Shown piece by piece: positions 1 through 8,127 of a stretch of DNA of 35,246 nucleotides; position 1 is the first letter of the stretch, and every line of letters begins with the position of its first letter. The notes beneath the pieces are model-generated. The model searched no databases. It was not told the origin of the DNA and saw only the letters and a program-made list of their open reading frames with translations. The position numbers were made by a program, and so were the translations under genes. This DNA comes from Candidatus Fusobacterium pullicola. Lineage in GTDB: Bacteria > Fusobacteriota > Fusobacteriia > Fusobacteriales > Fusobacteriaceae. The stretch is taken from NCBI GenBank assembly GCA_018883725.1, contig JAHLFN010000011.1, positions 1 through 35,246 on the forward strand, read 5' to 3'.

Positions 1-46
1 GATAATACAGCAAAAATACTGAATGACAATTACTATCTAATTCCAT
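1..46 (-). CDS. tnpA: IS200/IS605 TnpA transposase, N-terminal fragment at window edge
   Basis: Fifteen codons are visible from an ATG at 46-44, reading MELDSNCHSVFLLYY. This is the characteristic start of TnpA (Y1 HUH single-strand transposase) proteins of the IS200 group, where the H-S-V-x-L-L-Y-Y stretch forms the first beta strand before the HUH motif. A GGAGT ribosome binding site (54-58) lies seven bases upstream. The catalytic HUH and tyrosine lie outside the window, so activity cannot be judged. The identification rests on a short but distinctive sequence plus the matching element end next to it. Confidence 0.75.
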   Translation of the reverse strand, partial: MELDSNCHSVFLLYY

Positions 47-82
47 TGTTTTTACTCCTATTTTTATATATCTACTGATTGT

Positions 83-111
83 ATTATATCACTTTGTCTT
101 CTAAAAAACAA
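83..111 (-). promoter_or_regulatory. Candidate promoter of tnpA inside the IS605-type end
   Basis: Minus strand: -35 TTGTTT (111-106), 17-base spacer, -10 TATAAT (88-83) preceded by TG (extended -10). It would start transcription about 30 bases before the TnpA ATG. It overlaps the element's left-end structure, as is usual for these elements. Confidence 0.5.
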
Positions 112-124
112 TAGGGCAATTCAT

Positions 125-147
125 CGCACCACCTATAGAGGTGGGCG
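125..147 (-). repeat. Subterminal imperfect palindrome (IS605 left-end hairpin)
   Basis: Six base pairs CCACCT/AGGTGG close an ATAG tetraloop. Beyond an unpaired A at 128, three more pairs CGC/GCG extend the stem. In IS200/IS605 elements TnpA binds such a hairpin through the unpaired base and the loop, and nearby guide bases choose the cleavage site. It is described here from sequence only. Confidence 0.75.
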
Positions 148-164
148 ACTTCTTGCCCGTTAGG

Positions 165-1892
165 TTAAATATATTGTTTCATCTCTTCTTGAGCTTTACT
201 ATTTAGATAATCTTCTAAAACTCTATCCTTTACATTTTCAAATTTAGCTTTTTGATATTTAATATCTTCAGTTTTATCAAATATATATATTTTATCATCT
301 ATAATAACTGTTTCAACTGTATTTTCAGGAGCATTTAAAATATATTTTGCTAATTTTTCATTATATCCAAGTCCTGAAATATATCCAGCATCATTTATTC
401 TAAAGCTATTACTTTGAATAACATCTGGTCTCTCTTTTCTTAAATTTTCAAATGTAATCTCTTTTGATGAAAGTTTATTTTTTAATTCTGCTATCTCTTT
501 CTCTTTTGAACTGATAGTCTCTTTTGATACTTTAGGAGTAATTAAGATATGACTAGCCTTTGCTTTTCCTTCAGTATCATTTCTATCCTCTATTAGTATT
601 AAATGATATCCAAATACTGTTTCAACAGGTGCAGGATACACTTTTCCTACTTCCCCTTCAAAAACAGCTTTTTGGAAAGGTTCCACCATATCCCCTTTTG
701 AAAACCAACCTAGCTCTCCACCATTGCTAGCACTAGGACCTTGTGACAATTCCTTTGCCTTTTCTTTAAAATTCTCACTTGTTAAAGTTTTCAAAATATT
801 TTCAGCTTCAGCTTTTGCCTTTGCTTTATCTTCAGAAGATGGCTCTATCTGAACTATTGCTATATCAGCTTGAGCACTTGGGAAAATATCATATTTTAAA
901 CTATTTTTTTCAAAATACTCTTTTAAATCAGCTTCAGTTGGTTTAATTTGTGATTTAATATTCTCGAATAATCCCTTTTGATACTGTGCAAATTGATAAT
1001 CCACAGGAAGAGTTCCATCAACTACAACTCCTCTTTTCTTAGCTTCTTCTGCTAATTTAACTTGATTCTCATAGTAAGTATTAGCTTGAACCTTTGCCTC
1101 ATCTTTATCTATATTACCCATAAATAATATACCTAAAGTTCTTTTAGCTAAATCCACATTAGTTATTTTAAATCCATCTTTATCTATCTCAACTTTTTCC
1201 ACTAAGTTTTGATACTCTGGAGCAACATTTTCAACCTTAGCATCAAGTTTTAATTCCTCTAAAAGTTTTAAATATCTCTCCATACCTTTTTGTTCTTTTA
1301 TAGATTTTATAATCTCAGGTTTTACTTCATCTAATGTTTTGCCAGCATATAAGCTATTTTTATTTTCATTGAAATTAGCTAATATCTCTTCATCTGTTGG
1401 AGTTATTCCCTCTTGAATTTTTTGGAATGTTTTCTCTATCAACATATTATTTTTTATCTCATTTTTAAAAGTTGTTTTAGTGTACCCTTGTACTGCTAAC
1501 ATTCTCTTAAATTGCTCTCTATTTCCAACTGAATTTTCTATTGCATCATACTGTGCATTTACTTCACTACTTGGAACTTTTATATTTAACTTTTCGGCTA
1601 TTTTTAAAGTTAGATTTTTATTGATTACATCATCAAAAGCTATCAACTCAATTAAATCTTTATCTAATTTATCACCTAAATATCTAGAATATCCTTGAAT
1701 TAAACTAGCCTTTGTTTTTTCTACATCAAGCTTTGATATCTTCTCTCCATCTAATTTTAATGCATATACATTAGCTCTATTATATGAACTTCTCATATTC
1801 ATATAAGCTAATATTGCCGACGAAGTTACAAATAAAATAGTAATTACCCAAATAAAAGGTTTTATATGTTTACGAAATTTTCTTATTGCCAT
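165..1892 (-). CDS. Membrane-anchored parvulin-type peptidyl-prolyl isomerase (PpiD/SurA-like)
   Basis: The 575-residue protein has a basic N-terminus, one membrane segment (about residues 12-31) and a long SurA-N-like helical region. A parvulin (PpiC) domain follows at about 340-437, with the typical GGELGWF (391-397) and FGYHLILI (427-434) motifs. A second, degenerate parvulin-like start (KASHILI) lies near 445. The layout matches PpiD-type foldases, which sit in the inner membrane and help exported proteins fold. It is probably co-transcribed with the NtrC-like gene 54 bases upstream. AAGGGG is rather far from the ATG, with a small CAGC/GCTG hairpin between them. The stop codon TAA (165-167) is part of the TTTAAC target of the neighbouring IS605-type element, so the C-terminus appears native. 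I give no symbol because PpiD, SurA and PrsA types are hard to separate by eye. Confidence 0.85.
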   Translation of the reverse strand: MAIRKFRKHIKPFIWVITILFVTSSAILAYMNMRSSYNRANVYALKLDGEKISKLDVEKTKASLIQGYSRYLGDKLDKDLIELIAFDDVINKNLTLKIAEKLNIKVPSSEVNAQYDAIENSVGNREQFKRMLAVQGYTKTTFKNEIKNNMLIEKTFQKIQEGITPTDEEILANFNENKNSLYAGKTLDEVKPEIIKSIKEQKGMERYLKLLEELKLDAKVENVAPEYQNLVEKVEIDKDGFKITNVDLAKRTLGILFMGNIDKDEAKVQANTYYENQVKLAEEAKKRGVVVDGTLPVDYQFAQYQKGLFENIKSQIKPTEADLKEYFEKNSLKYDIFPSAQADIAIVQIEPSSEDKAKAKAEAENILKTLTSENFKEKAKELSQGPSASNGGELGWFSKGDMVEPFQKAVFEGEVGKVYPAPVETVFGYHLILIEDRNDTEGKAKASHILITPKVSKETISSKEKEIAELKNKLSSKEITFENLRKERPDVIQSNSFRINDAGYISGLGYNEKLAKYILNAPENTVETVIIDDKIYIFDKTEDIKYQKAKFENVKDRVLEDYLNSKAQEEMKQYI

Positions 1893-1946
1893 TTTCTTCA
1901 GCCAAAGCTGTCCCCTTTCTTAGTTCTTTAAAAATGTTGCTTCTTT

Positions 1947-3332
1947 CTATTTAAAATCTAAACCATATTTTCTGATTTTTTCATAAAGAGTAGTTCTTCC
2001 TATTCCTAATAATTTTGAAGTCTCTTGCTTATTCCATCTAGTCTTTTGAAGAGCTATCGCAATTACTACCTTCTCAACATCTGCTAAGCTATAAATTTCT
2101 TGCTCTAATATATCCTTTAATGGCCCTACTCCAACTACTGTTTTATTTTCAACAGTATCAGACTTCATTTTTATCTCTAATGGTAAATCCTCCACATCAA
2201 TCACTTTATCTGTTGATAAAATTACCATTCTTTCTATCATATTCTTTAACTCTCTAATATTTCCTGGATATGAATACTCCATTAAATATTTCATAGCCTC
2301 TCCTGAAATTACTGGAGTATCTCTATGTAACTCTCTTACTATCTTATTTAAGAAATAGTTAGCTAATAATGGGATATCTTCTTTTCTCTCTCTTAAAGGT
2401 GGAACTTCTATAGGAAAAGCTGTTAATCTATGGTATAGATCCTTTCTAAATCTTCCTTTTTCTGTTTCATCTTTTAAATCTTTATTACTTGAAGCAATAA
2501 ATCTTACATCTACTCTTCTTGTTTTATTTCCACCAACTCTTTTTAATTCACCATATTCTATAACTTTTAAAAGTTTAGCTTGACATTTTATGTCCATAGC
2601 TGAAATATCATCTAGGAATATAGTTCCACCATCTGCTTCTTCCAAAAGTCCTTTTTTACTTGAATTAGCCCCTGTAAAAGCTCCTCTTTCATATCCAAAT
2701 AACTCTCTATCCATTGTTTCTTCTGGTAATGAAGCACAGCTTACAACTATATAGTTATTCTTTCTTCTATCACTTTTTTTATAAATTTCTCTTGCTACAA
2801 TCTCTTTTCCTAATCCATTCTCTCCAGTAATTAATACAGCTAAATCACTTTCTGCTACTTTGTCAACAAGATTTTTTACATCTTTTATTCTTGAAGATTG
2901 TCCTACTATCTCACTCTCTTCTTCAAGACTAGCTAATTTTTCTTCTAATTTTCTTTTCTCTTTTAATATCTCTAAATTCTTTAATGCAGGTAAAATTATT
3001 CTGTTCATCTCTTTTAATTCTACTGGTTTCATTAAATAGTTATAAATATCAGCATTTTTTAACTCTTGTATAGCTGCTTCTGTTTCATCTTCTAATAGAC
3101 CAACTATTACGAAATCTTTTCCTAATCCACTTAATTTTCTTTTAGCTTCTGCAAAATTAAACCATGTTAAGTATTCATCTAAAAGAATAATATCAAAATC
3201 ACTCTCTCTTAACATATCAAGAGCATCTAATAAGTTATTAAATGTAATTATTTCATATTGTTCTGACAATTCTTTTCTTATTTGTTTCAAAGTTTCTTTT
3301 CTCTCTGAAATTGCTAAAATAGCATTTTTCAT
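1947..3332 (-). CDS. NtrC-type sigma-54-dependent response regulator with degenerate receiver
   Basis: The 461-residue protein has three parts. The receiver-like domain (1-110) keeps the phospho-acceptor position D52 and K102 but reads ILAISERK where receivers normally have an acidic pair after beta 1. A helical linker (120-140) follows. The AAA+ sigma-54 activator domain has Walker A GENGLGKE (170-177), GAFTGA (217-222) and Walker B GGTIFLDD (235-242). A Fis-type helix-turn-helix ends the protein (about 429-461). GAFTGA is intact, so it should contact sigma-54. No histidine kinase is adjacent. It has its own promoter and lies directly upstream of the foldase gene and downstream of rseP, which hints at an envelope-related role. 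That role is inference only, and its targets are unknown. Confidence 0.9.
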   Translation of the reverse strand: MKNAILAISERKETLKQIRKELSEQYEIITFNNLLDALDMLRESDFDIILLDEYLTWFNFAEAKRKLSGLGKDFVIVGLLEDETEAAIQELKNADIYNYLMKPVELKEMNRIILPALKNLEILKEKRKLEEKLASLEEESEIVGQSSRIKDVKNLVDKVAESDLAVLITGENGLGKEIVAREIYKKSDRRKNNYIVVSCASLPEETMDRELFGYERGAFTGANSSKKGLLEEADGGTIFLDDISAMDIKCQAKLLKVIEYGELKRVGGNKTRRVDVRFIASSNKDLKDETEKGRFRKDLYHRLTAFPIEVPPLRERKEDIPLLANYFLNKIVRELHRDTPVISGEAMKYLMEYSYPGNIRELKNMIERMVILSTDKVIDVEDLPLEIKMKSDTVENKTVVGVGPLKDILEQEIYSLADVEKVVIAIALQKTRWNKQETSKLLGIGRTTLYEKIRKYGLDFK

Positions 3333-3393
3333 ATATTACCTCCACAATATTTATTCTTAATAATCGTATTTTTTGACTTTATCTTATACATGT

Positions 3394-3422
3394 ATTATAA
3401 TAGATATTTTGTATTTTTTCAA
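3394..3422 (-). promoter_or_regulatory. Sigma-70-type promoter of the NtrC-like/foldase operon
   Basis: Minus strand: -35 TTGAAA (3422-3417), exactly 17 bases, -10 TATAAT (3399-3394). The expected start lies about 55 bases before the regulator ATG, which has a good GGAGG site. This makes the regulator and foldase genes a unit separate from rseP. Confidence 0.75.
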
Positions 3423-3478
3423 GACTATTTTTTTTATTTTGTACATTTGCCCAATTTTAGGGCATTTTATAATAAGAA

Positions 3479-4498
3479 TTATTTCGTAAGATTGAAAATA
3501 TCATTTGTAGTAATGAAAATTATAAGTCCAAACAGAATTAACATACCTACCATATGTACCTTTTCTTCTAGTTTTTTATTAACTTTTACTCCTATCATTT
3601 CCAATAAAACAAAGATAATTCTTCCACCATCTAATGCTGGAAGAGGTAATAAGTTTAACACTCCTACGTTTACAGATAACAGAGCCATTAACCAAAATAC
3701 AATTCCCGCTCCCTCTTTTGAAGCTTCTCCAACAACTCTGATGATACCTATTGGTCCACTTAACTCCTCACTCTTTACCTTTCCTGTTACTACCATTTTT
3801 AATCCAGTTAAAGTATCCTTTACAATTTTTACTCCACTTTGTAAACTAAGTTTAGATGCTTCTAAAACACTATATTTTTCTATACTATATTCTGGAAGTA
3901 TTCCCAACATCCCTCTTTTACTATTGGGATCAAAAGTTAATGGTACTGAAACTTCCTCTATTTTTCCATCTCTCTCTAACTTTATAGAAATAGATTCCTG
4001 TCCAGTTATTTTTCTTAAATTATCTCCTATATCACTCCAGTTTTTTATCTCATGACCTTCAATCTCTAGTATTCTATCTTTAGGTTGAATATATTTTACT
4101 GATTTTGCCTCTTTAAATACATTTCCTATAACAGCTTCATTACTTGGTACATATTTTCCATTTGAGTATATGGAAAAAAACATTATTATAAATGCTAGTA
4201 GAAAATTCATAAAAACTCCAGCTATTAAAACTATAAATCTTGCATAGGCTGGTTTAGAATTGAATCCATCTTCAACTTTACTATCTACTTCCATTCCCTC
4301 TATATTTACATATCCACCTATCGGTATTGCTCTAAATGAGTATGTTGTTTTCATAGTATCATATGAGTACACTTGTGGTCCCATCCCTATTGAAAACTCA
4401 CTTACAGGCATTTTAAAAAACTTAGCTGTAATAAAATGTCCAAATTCATGGATAAAAATTATAACTCCTAAAACTAAGATTGCTATTAGTATATTCAT
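3479..4498 (-). CDS. rseP: Site-2 intramembrane zinc metalloprotease (RseP/RasP family)
   Basis: The 339-residue protein has HEFGH (17-21) in the first membrane helix as zinc ligands and catalytic Glu. A single PDZ domain is at about 120-190, and LLPLPALDGG near 283-292 supplies the third zinc ligand D290. Further membrane segments are near 88-110, 265-285 and 314-332. E. coli RseP has two PDZ domains; one is common elsewhere. The family cleaves membrane-embedded anti-sigma factors and signal-peptide remnants. I start at 4498 because GGAGGGAAG sits right before that ATG; an upstream in-frame ATG at 4525 lacks such a site. It follows tmk by 10 bases and belongs to the uppS-cdsA-dxr-tmk-rseP cluster. 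Confidence 0.92.
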   Translation of the reverse strand: MNILIAILVLGVIIFIHEFGHFITAKFFKMPVSEFSIGMGPQVYSYDTMKTTYSFRAIPIGGYVNIEGMEVDSKVEDGFNSKPAYARFIVLIAGVFMNFLLAFIIMFFSIYSNGKYVPSNEAVIGNVFKEAKSVKYIQPKDRILEIEGHEIKNWSDIGDNLRKITGQESISIKLERDGKIEEVSVPLTFDPNSKRGMLGILPEYSIEKYSVLEASKLSLQSGVKIVKDTLTGLKMVVTGKVKSEELSGPIGIIRVVGEASKEGAGIVFWLMALLSVNVGVLNLLPLPALDGGRIIFVLLEMIGVKVNKKLEEKVHMVGMLILFGLIIFITTNDIFNLTK

Positions 4499-4508
4499 CT
4501 TCCCTCCA

Positions 4509-5180
4509 TTATAATATCTTCTCAACTACTGAAAAAATCTCTTCTCCTATCTCATCTATTGTTTTCAATCTTCCATTTTCAACACATTTTATCTCTAACC
4601 AATTATACTTTTTAGCTATATTACAAGCATTTTCATAGGATTTTTTTAAATAGGAGATATCTTTTTCATGTATATCTTTTATGTCTTCACCTGTTATCTT
4701 ATTCTTTCTCTGAGCCATTAGCTCTGCAGCTGTCTCTGTTGGCATATTTAAAAAGATTATTAAATCTGGTCTAGGAATTCCCATTTTTGAGTATTCTAAC
4801 TCTTCTAACCAATCTAAGTACTCATTTTTCTTATCAATACTCTCTATCTTAGAAGCTTGATGAACCATATTTGATGTAGTATATCTATCTGTTACAATTA
4901 TTCCTCCATCTTGATAAAACTTCTCCCACTCCATTTTATAAGATGCGTATCTATCTATAGCAAACATTGTTGAAACTGGATATGGATTAATATCCAAAGC
5001 ATTATCTCCAAAAGCTCCTGCTAAGTACATTTTTACTGGTTCACATGCTGGACTTTTATAATTGGGAAAAGATAATTTTCTTACATTAGTTATCTCTTTC
5101 TCCAATCTTTCATATAACTTTCTTGTCTGTGTTTCTTTTCCACTAGAATCTGTCCCCTCTATTACTATTAATTTTCCCAT
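4509..5180 (-). CDS. tmk: Thymidylate kinase
   Basis: This enzyme phosphorylates dTMP to dTDP for DNA synthesis. The 223-residue protein opens with a P-loop, EGTDSSGKE (8-16), and has the TMP-binding DRYTTSN motif (98-104). A LID-like region follows with R-K-N-K near the AQRKNK stretch. It is slightly longer than the usual 205-215 residues. The start at 5180 is chosen because GAGGTG lies five bases upstream; the alternative in-frame ATG at 5192 overlaps that site and the end of dxr. The dxr stop is at 5182-5184, so the two genes are virtually touching and probably translationally coupled. Placement of tmk between dxr and rseP is less common than the plain dxr-rseP pair. Confidence 0.85.
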   Translation of the reverse strand: MGKLIVIEGTDSSGKETQTRKLYERLEKEITNVRKLSFPNYKSPACEPVKMYLAGAFGDNALDINPYPVSTMFAIDRYASYKMEWEKFYQDGGIIVTDRYTTSNMVHQASKIESIDKKNEYLDWLEELEYSKMGIPRPDLIIFLNMPTETAAELMAQRKNKITGEDIKDIHEKDISYLKKSYENACNIAKKYNWLEIKCVENGRLKTIDEIGEEIFSVVEKIL

Positions 5181-5181
5181 C

Positions 5182-6333
5182 TTACACCTCATAATTTGAG
5201 TATACCCACTCTCTTGTTTCTGAGTCTACTCTTTTAATTATTTCAACACCATCAATCTCTAATGGAATGTGTCTTTCCATTGCTTTTTCTATAATTTCAT
5301 AAATTGTTAAAAACTTTATCTTTCCTTTTAAAAATAATTCAACAGCTACTTCATTTGCTGCATTGAATACTGCTGGCATAGTCTTTCCAGTTCTTCCCGC
5401 TCTAAAAGCTAACTCTATTCCTCTAAAAGTATTATGATCTGGCTTTTCAAATGTTAATGTTGAGGCTTTAGTAAAATCTAGTGGCTCTAGTGCTGAGCTT
5501 GCCTCTCTTTCTGGATAAGTAAATGCATATTGAATTGGTAATTTCATATCTGGGGCTCCTAATTGAGCTATTACAGACCTATCCTTAAATTCCACCATAG
5601 AGTGAATTATACTTTGTGGATGAACTAATACCTCAATATCATTATATGATACTCCAAAAAGTTCATGTGCTTCTATTACTTCTAGTCCTTTATTTACAAG
5701 CGTCGATGAATCAATTGTTATCTTTCTTCCCATCGACCAATTTGGATGTTTTAAAGCTTGCTCTACAGTTACCTCTTTTAGTTCTTCTCTCTTTCTACCT
5801 CTAAACGTTCCACCACTAGCTGTTATTATTATTTTTCTTACTTCCTCTTTTCTTCCTCCTAAAAGAGATTGAAATATCGCTGAATGTTCACTATCTACAG
5901 GAATTATCTCCGCTTTTGGATACTCTTTAAGAAGACTATTTATATAAGGTCCTGCTGCTACCATTGTTTCTTTATTAGCAAGTGCTATTCTTTTCCCCTT
6001 CTTTATTCCCTCTACAGTCGCTTCTATTCCTATAGCTCCACTTACTGCAGTTAAAAGTATATCATAATCATCTTTTAATGCTAACTCTTTAAGTCCTTCA
6101 TCTTTACAATATACCTCTATATTAGGAAACTCTTTTTTTATTATCTCGTATCCCTCTAGTGTTCCTACTGAAACATATTTAGGATTAAACTCTTTTATCT
6201 GCTCAATTAAAAGATTATGGTTTGTATATCCACTTAAACCTACTACTTGAAATTTTCCCTCTGATTTTCTAACTACCTCTAAAGCATTTGTTCCAATACT
6301 TCCAGTAGAACCTAATACTATTATTTTTTTCAT
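5182..6333 (-). CDS. dxr: 1-deoxy-D-xylulose 5-phosphate reductoisomerase
   Basis: This is the second enzyme of the MEP (non-mevalonate) isoprenoid pathway and makes 2-C-methyl-D-erythritol 4-phosphate with NADPH. The 383-residue protein has the dinucleotide-binding GSTGSIGT (8-15), [10 protein letters not shown] (119-128), metal ligands D147 and E149 in PVDSEHS, and the substrate-binding NKGLE segment (214-218). Length and motifs are those of a complete enzyme. The ATG has a GGAGG site. A terminator-like hairpin lies between cdsA and this gene, so expression from the uppS promoter may be reduced by attenuation. Its product feeds UppS, encoded two genes upstream. Confidence 0.96.
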   Translation of the reverse strand: MKKIIVLGSTGSIGTNALEVVRKSEGKFQVVGLSGYTNHNLLIEQIKEFNPKYVSVGTLEGYEIIKKEFPNIEVYCKDEGLKELALKDDYDILLTAVSGAIGIEATVEGIKKGKRIALANKETMVAAGPYINSLLKEYPKAEIIPVDSEHSAIFQSLLGGRKEEVRKIIITASGGTFRGRKREELKEVTVEQALKHPNWSMGRKITIDSSTLVNKGLEVIEAHELFGVSYNDIEVLVHPQSIIHSMVEFKDRSVIAQLGAPDMKLPIQYAFTYPEREASSALEPLDFTKASTLTFEKPDHNTFRGIELAFRAGRTGKTMPAVFNAANEVAVELFLKGKIKFLTIYEIIEKAMERHIPLEIDGVEIIKRVDSETREWVYSNYEV

Positions 6334-6345
6334 ATTTCCTCCTAG

Positions 6346-6372
6346 AAAAAAATTGGGCGAGTTACCTCACCC
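6346..6372 (-). terminator. Terminator-like hairpin between cdsA and dxr
   Basis: Minus strand: GGGTGAG (6372-6366), loop GTAA, CTCGCCC (6361-6355) with one U-G pair, then AA and a run of seven T (6352-6346). It has the form of an intrinsic terminator but sits inside the uppS-cdsA-dxr-tmk-rseP cluster. It may lower expression of the distal genes. Confidence 0.7.
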
Positions 6373-6377
6373 TAAGA

Positions 6378-7199
6378 TTATAAAATTATAAATTTTAAAA
6401 GATAATACATTACTGGAGCTACAAAAAGCATACTATCAAATCTATCTAATATACCTCCATGCCCACCTAAAATTTTTCCAGAGTCTTTTATCTTAAACTC
6501 TCTTTTGAACATAGATTCTCCTAAGTCTCCTATTTGTGCTACTGCACTTATAAAAACTCCTAGTATTATTACATTTAAAATACTCATTCCACCTTGAGCT
6601 AAATCAAAATATCTATCTAGTAAAAATAAAGATAGAATTGTAAATATCGTTCCACCTATTGAGCCTTCAATAGATTTTTTTGGACTGATACTATTAAATC
6701 CCCTATTAAAAAACTTTCTTCCAATTCCCATTCCAACAAAATAAGCAAGACTATCACATACCCATACCATTATCTGAGCAGTTAAAAGCCATTTTCCACC
6801 ATTAGGTAATAAGCTTATTAATAAAATATGTGAAAATAAGATACTTGGATATAGAGCTCCCAATAAAGTCTCTCCTAAATCCACACTTGAACTTTCAACT
6901 CTATTTTGAAGTACTCTTAAACTTATAGCTATAATTATAGCTATTGCTATTACTCCCTCTACTCCAAAAGATATCATATCTAGCTCTTTAAAAAATAGTA
7001 CATTAGGAATTATTAAAGCTAATATTATCCCTAATAATTTATGTGGTTTCTTTCCACCCATCTCTGCCATCTGATAAAACTCATAAGCCCCAATTCCTAC
7101 AATTATATTTGTAAATAACAGAAGTGGCAATCCTCCATAATACAAAACACCTATTAGAATAGGAATTCCTATTAGAGCTACAATTATTCTACTTAACAT
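6378..7199 (-). CDS. cdsA: Phosphatidate cytidylyltransferase (CDP-diglyceride synthase)
   Basis: An integral membrane protein of 273 residues that makes CDP-diacylglycerol from phosphatidate and CTP, the branch point of phospholipid synthesis. It has about seven to eight hydrophobic segments. The family signature near the C-terminus is present: SPKKSIEG, then GDLGESMFKR, then GKILGGHGGILDRFDS, containing the conserved acidic and basic residues. Its ATG overlaps the uppS stop by one base (TAATG), which indicates translational coupling. The uppS-cdsA pair is one of the most conserved gene neighbourhoods in bacteria. Confidence 0.95.
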   Translation of the reverse strand: MLSRIIVALIGIPILIGVLYYGGLPLLLFTNIIVGIGAYEFYQMAEMGGKKPHKLLGIILALIIPNVLFFKELDMISFGVEGVIAIAIIIAISLRVLQNRVESSSVDLGETLLGALYPSILFSHILLISLLPNGGKWLLTAQIMVWVCDSLAYFVGMGIGRKFFNRGFNSISPKKSIEGSIGGTIFTILSLFLLDRYFDLAQGGMSILNVIILGVFISAVAQIGDLGESMFKREFKIKDSGKILGGHGGILDRFDSMLFVAPVMYYLLKFIIL

Positions 7200-7885
7200 T
7201 ATTTTACTCCTCCAAATCTTCTCTCTCTTTTATTATAACTCTCAATAGCTTTATCCAATTCTTCTTCATCAAAATCAGGCCAAAGAGTATCTGTAACATA
7301 AATCTCAGAGTAAGCTATTTGCCACAATAAGAAGTTTGAAATTCTTAACTCCCCGCTTGTCCTTATTAAAAGTTCTGGATCTGGGATATTATTATACAAA
7401 TACTTTGAAAATTCTTCCTCAGTAATCTCTGTTCTTCCTGACCTTAAAATTCTATTCACAGCATCTAATATCTCAGCTCTTCCCCCATAATTAAAAGCTA
7501 TATTAAAAGTAAGCCCACTATTATTTTTACTTTTTTCTTGAAGATTATCTATAGCTTCTAACAGTGATTTACTCACATTCTCTTTCCTTCCAGAAACCAT
7601 AAATCTAATATTATTTTCCATAATATTTTTCTCTTCATTCTTTATATAATTTTTGAATAGAAACATTAAAGCATTTACTTCATCTTGGCTCCTTTTCCAA
7701 TTTTCTGTTGAAAAGGCATAAACAGTAAGATATTTAACTCCTATCTCAGCTGCATGAGTTATTATTTTTCTCAATGCTCCTGCTCCCTCTTTATGACCAA
7801 AGGTTCTAGGAAGTCCCCTTTTTTTTGCCCATCTTCCGTTTCCATCCATAATTATAGCTATATGATTTGGTATTTGTTTTTCCAT
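7199..7885 (-). CDS. uppS: Isoprenyl transferase (undecaprenyl diphosphate synthase)
   Basis: A cytosolic cis-prenyltransferase of 228 residues that extends farnesyl diphosphate with IPP to the C55 carrier lipid of peptidoglycan synthesis. The family start is clear: IIMDGNGRWA with catalytic D14, then FGHKEGA. Near the end lie RTSGELRISNFLLWQ and the E-x-Y-V segment typical of the family. GAGGTG precedes the ATG at a good distance. An extended -10 promoter lies just upstream, between this gene and the IS1182-type element, so the cluster is driven locally. It may once have been transcribed from frr, as in genomes where the two are adjacent. Confidence 0.95.
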   Translation of the reverse strand: MEKQIPNHIAIIMDGNGRWAKKRGLPRTFGHKEGAGALRKIITHAAEIGVKYLTVYAFSTENWKRSQDEVNALMFLFKNYIKNEEKNIMENNIRFMVSGRKENVSKSLLEAIDNLQEKSKNNSGLTFNIAFNYGGRAEILDAVNRILRSGRTEITEEEFSKYLYNNIPDPELLIRTSGELRISNFLLWQIAYSEIYVTDTLWPDFDEEELDKAIESYNKRERRFGGVK

Positions 7886-7910
7886 CTTTTCACCTCTCTA
7901 TGCTTTGTAA

Positions 7911-7919
7911 ATTGTACCA
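7911..7919 (-). promoter_or_regulatory. Extended -10 promoter upstream of uppS
   Basis: Minus strand TGG TACAAT (7919-7911) forms an extended -10, with only a weak -35 (TAGAAA) 17 bases upstream. The expected transcript start is about 20 bases before the uppS ATG. It is outside the IS1182 element, which begins near 7969, so the element does not supply this promoter. Confidence 0.5.
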
Positions 7920-7965
7920 TATTTACACAAATTTTTCTACTGATTTGTTTTTATGGCAAAAATAA

Positions 7966-7984
7966 AAAGGGGCTGTTGCAAATT
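7966..7984 (+). repeat. Left terminal inverted repeat of the IS1182-family element
   Basis: AAAGGGGCTGTTGCAAATT matches the right end exactly over 19 bases in inverted orientation. The true end is probably the first G at 7969, because family members start with GGGGCTG. The extra AAA/TTT may come from the target site. Confidence 0.85.
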
Positions 7985-8092
7985 GATGATTTTTAATCAT
8001 TAATTTGCTCAGCTCTTTTTTTTACCAAAAAAATAGAAACCATTTTTATGATTTCTAAAAATTTTATAATTTTATTTATTTTTCTGTAGCAC

Positions 8093-8127
8093 AAAAAACA
8101 GTTTAAATTTTTAATTAAATTAAACTG
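8093..8127 (-). terminator. Terminator after the IS1182-family transposase
   Basis: Minus strand: CAGTTTAA (8127-8120) pairs with TTAAACTG (8106-8099), followed by six T (8098-8093). The stem overlaps the transposase stop codon. It would stop transposase transcription from running on towards uppS. Confidence 0.65.

Larger units (their letters stand above)
1..163 (-). mobile_element. Left end of an IS200/IS605-family element (partial)
   Basis: On the minus strand this stretch holds, in order, the element boundary, a subterminal hairpin, a promoter and the start of a TnpA gene. The hairpin is at 125-147: arms CGC/GCG and CCACCT/AGGTGG, loop ATAG, one unpaired A at 128. A second pairing, GGGCAA (114-119) with TTGCCC (153-158), encloses it. 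A hairpin with an unpaired base near the end is the known TnpA recognition structure of this family. The minus strand next to the boundary reads TTTAAC (169-164), which matches the TTTAA/TTTAAC target known for IS605. There are no terminal inverted repeats, as expected. The rest of the element lies beyond the window, so whether it carries tnpB is unknown. Confidence 0.8.

Noticed and set aside
1867-1915. Short TTG-initiated frame of 11 codons overlapping the foldase start, with AAGGGG upstream.
   Set aside because: It stops quickly, has no family resemblance and overlaps the real gene; the foldase ATG fits the protein better.
3448-3464. TGCCC/GGGCA hairpin upstream of the NtrC-like gene as an rseP terminator.
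   Set aside because: The minus-strand copy is followed by AAATG rather than a T-run. The plus-strand copy has only four T and no gene feeding into it.
3390-4055. A 221-codon open frame on the plus strand opposite rseP, and similar long frames opposite ribosomal genes.
   Set aside because: These mirror the coding strand of well-recognised proteins, have no good ribosome binding site and show no family features.
7954-7970. ATGGCAAAAATAAAAAGG as a sigma-54 promoter on the plus strand.
   Set aside because: No GC ten bases after the GG, and no plus-strand gene follows except the end of the IS.
7979-8007. Near-perfect palindrome CAAATT-ATGATT-TTT-AATCAT-AATTTG in the left end of the IS1182 element.
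   Set aside because: Two mismatches, only A-T pairs in the core and no adjacent T-run. It could be a transposase binding site, but nothing in the sequence decides this.
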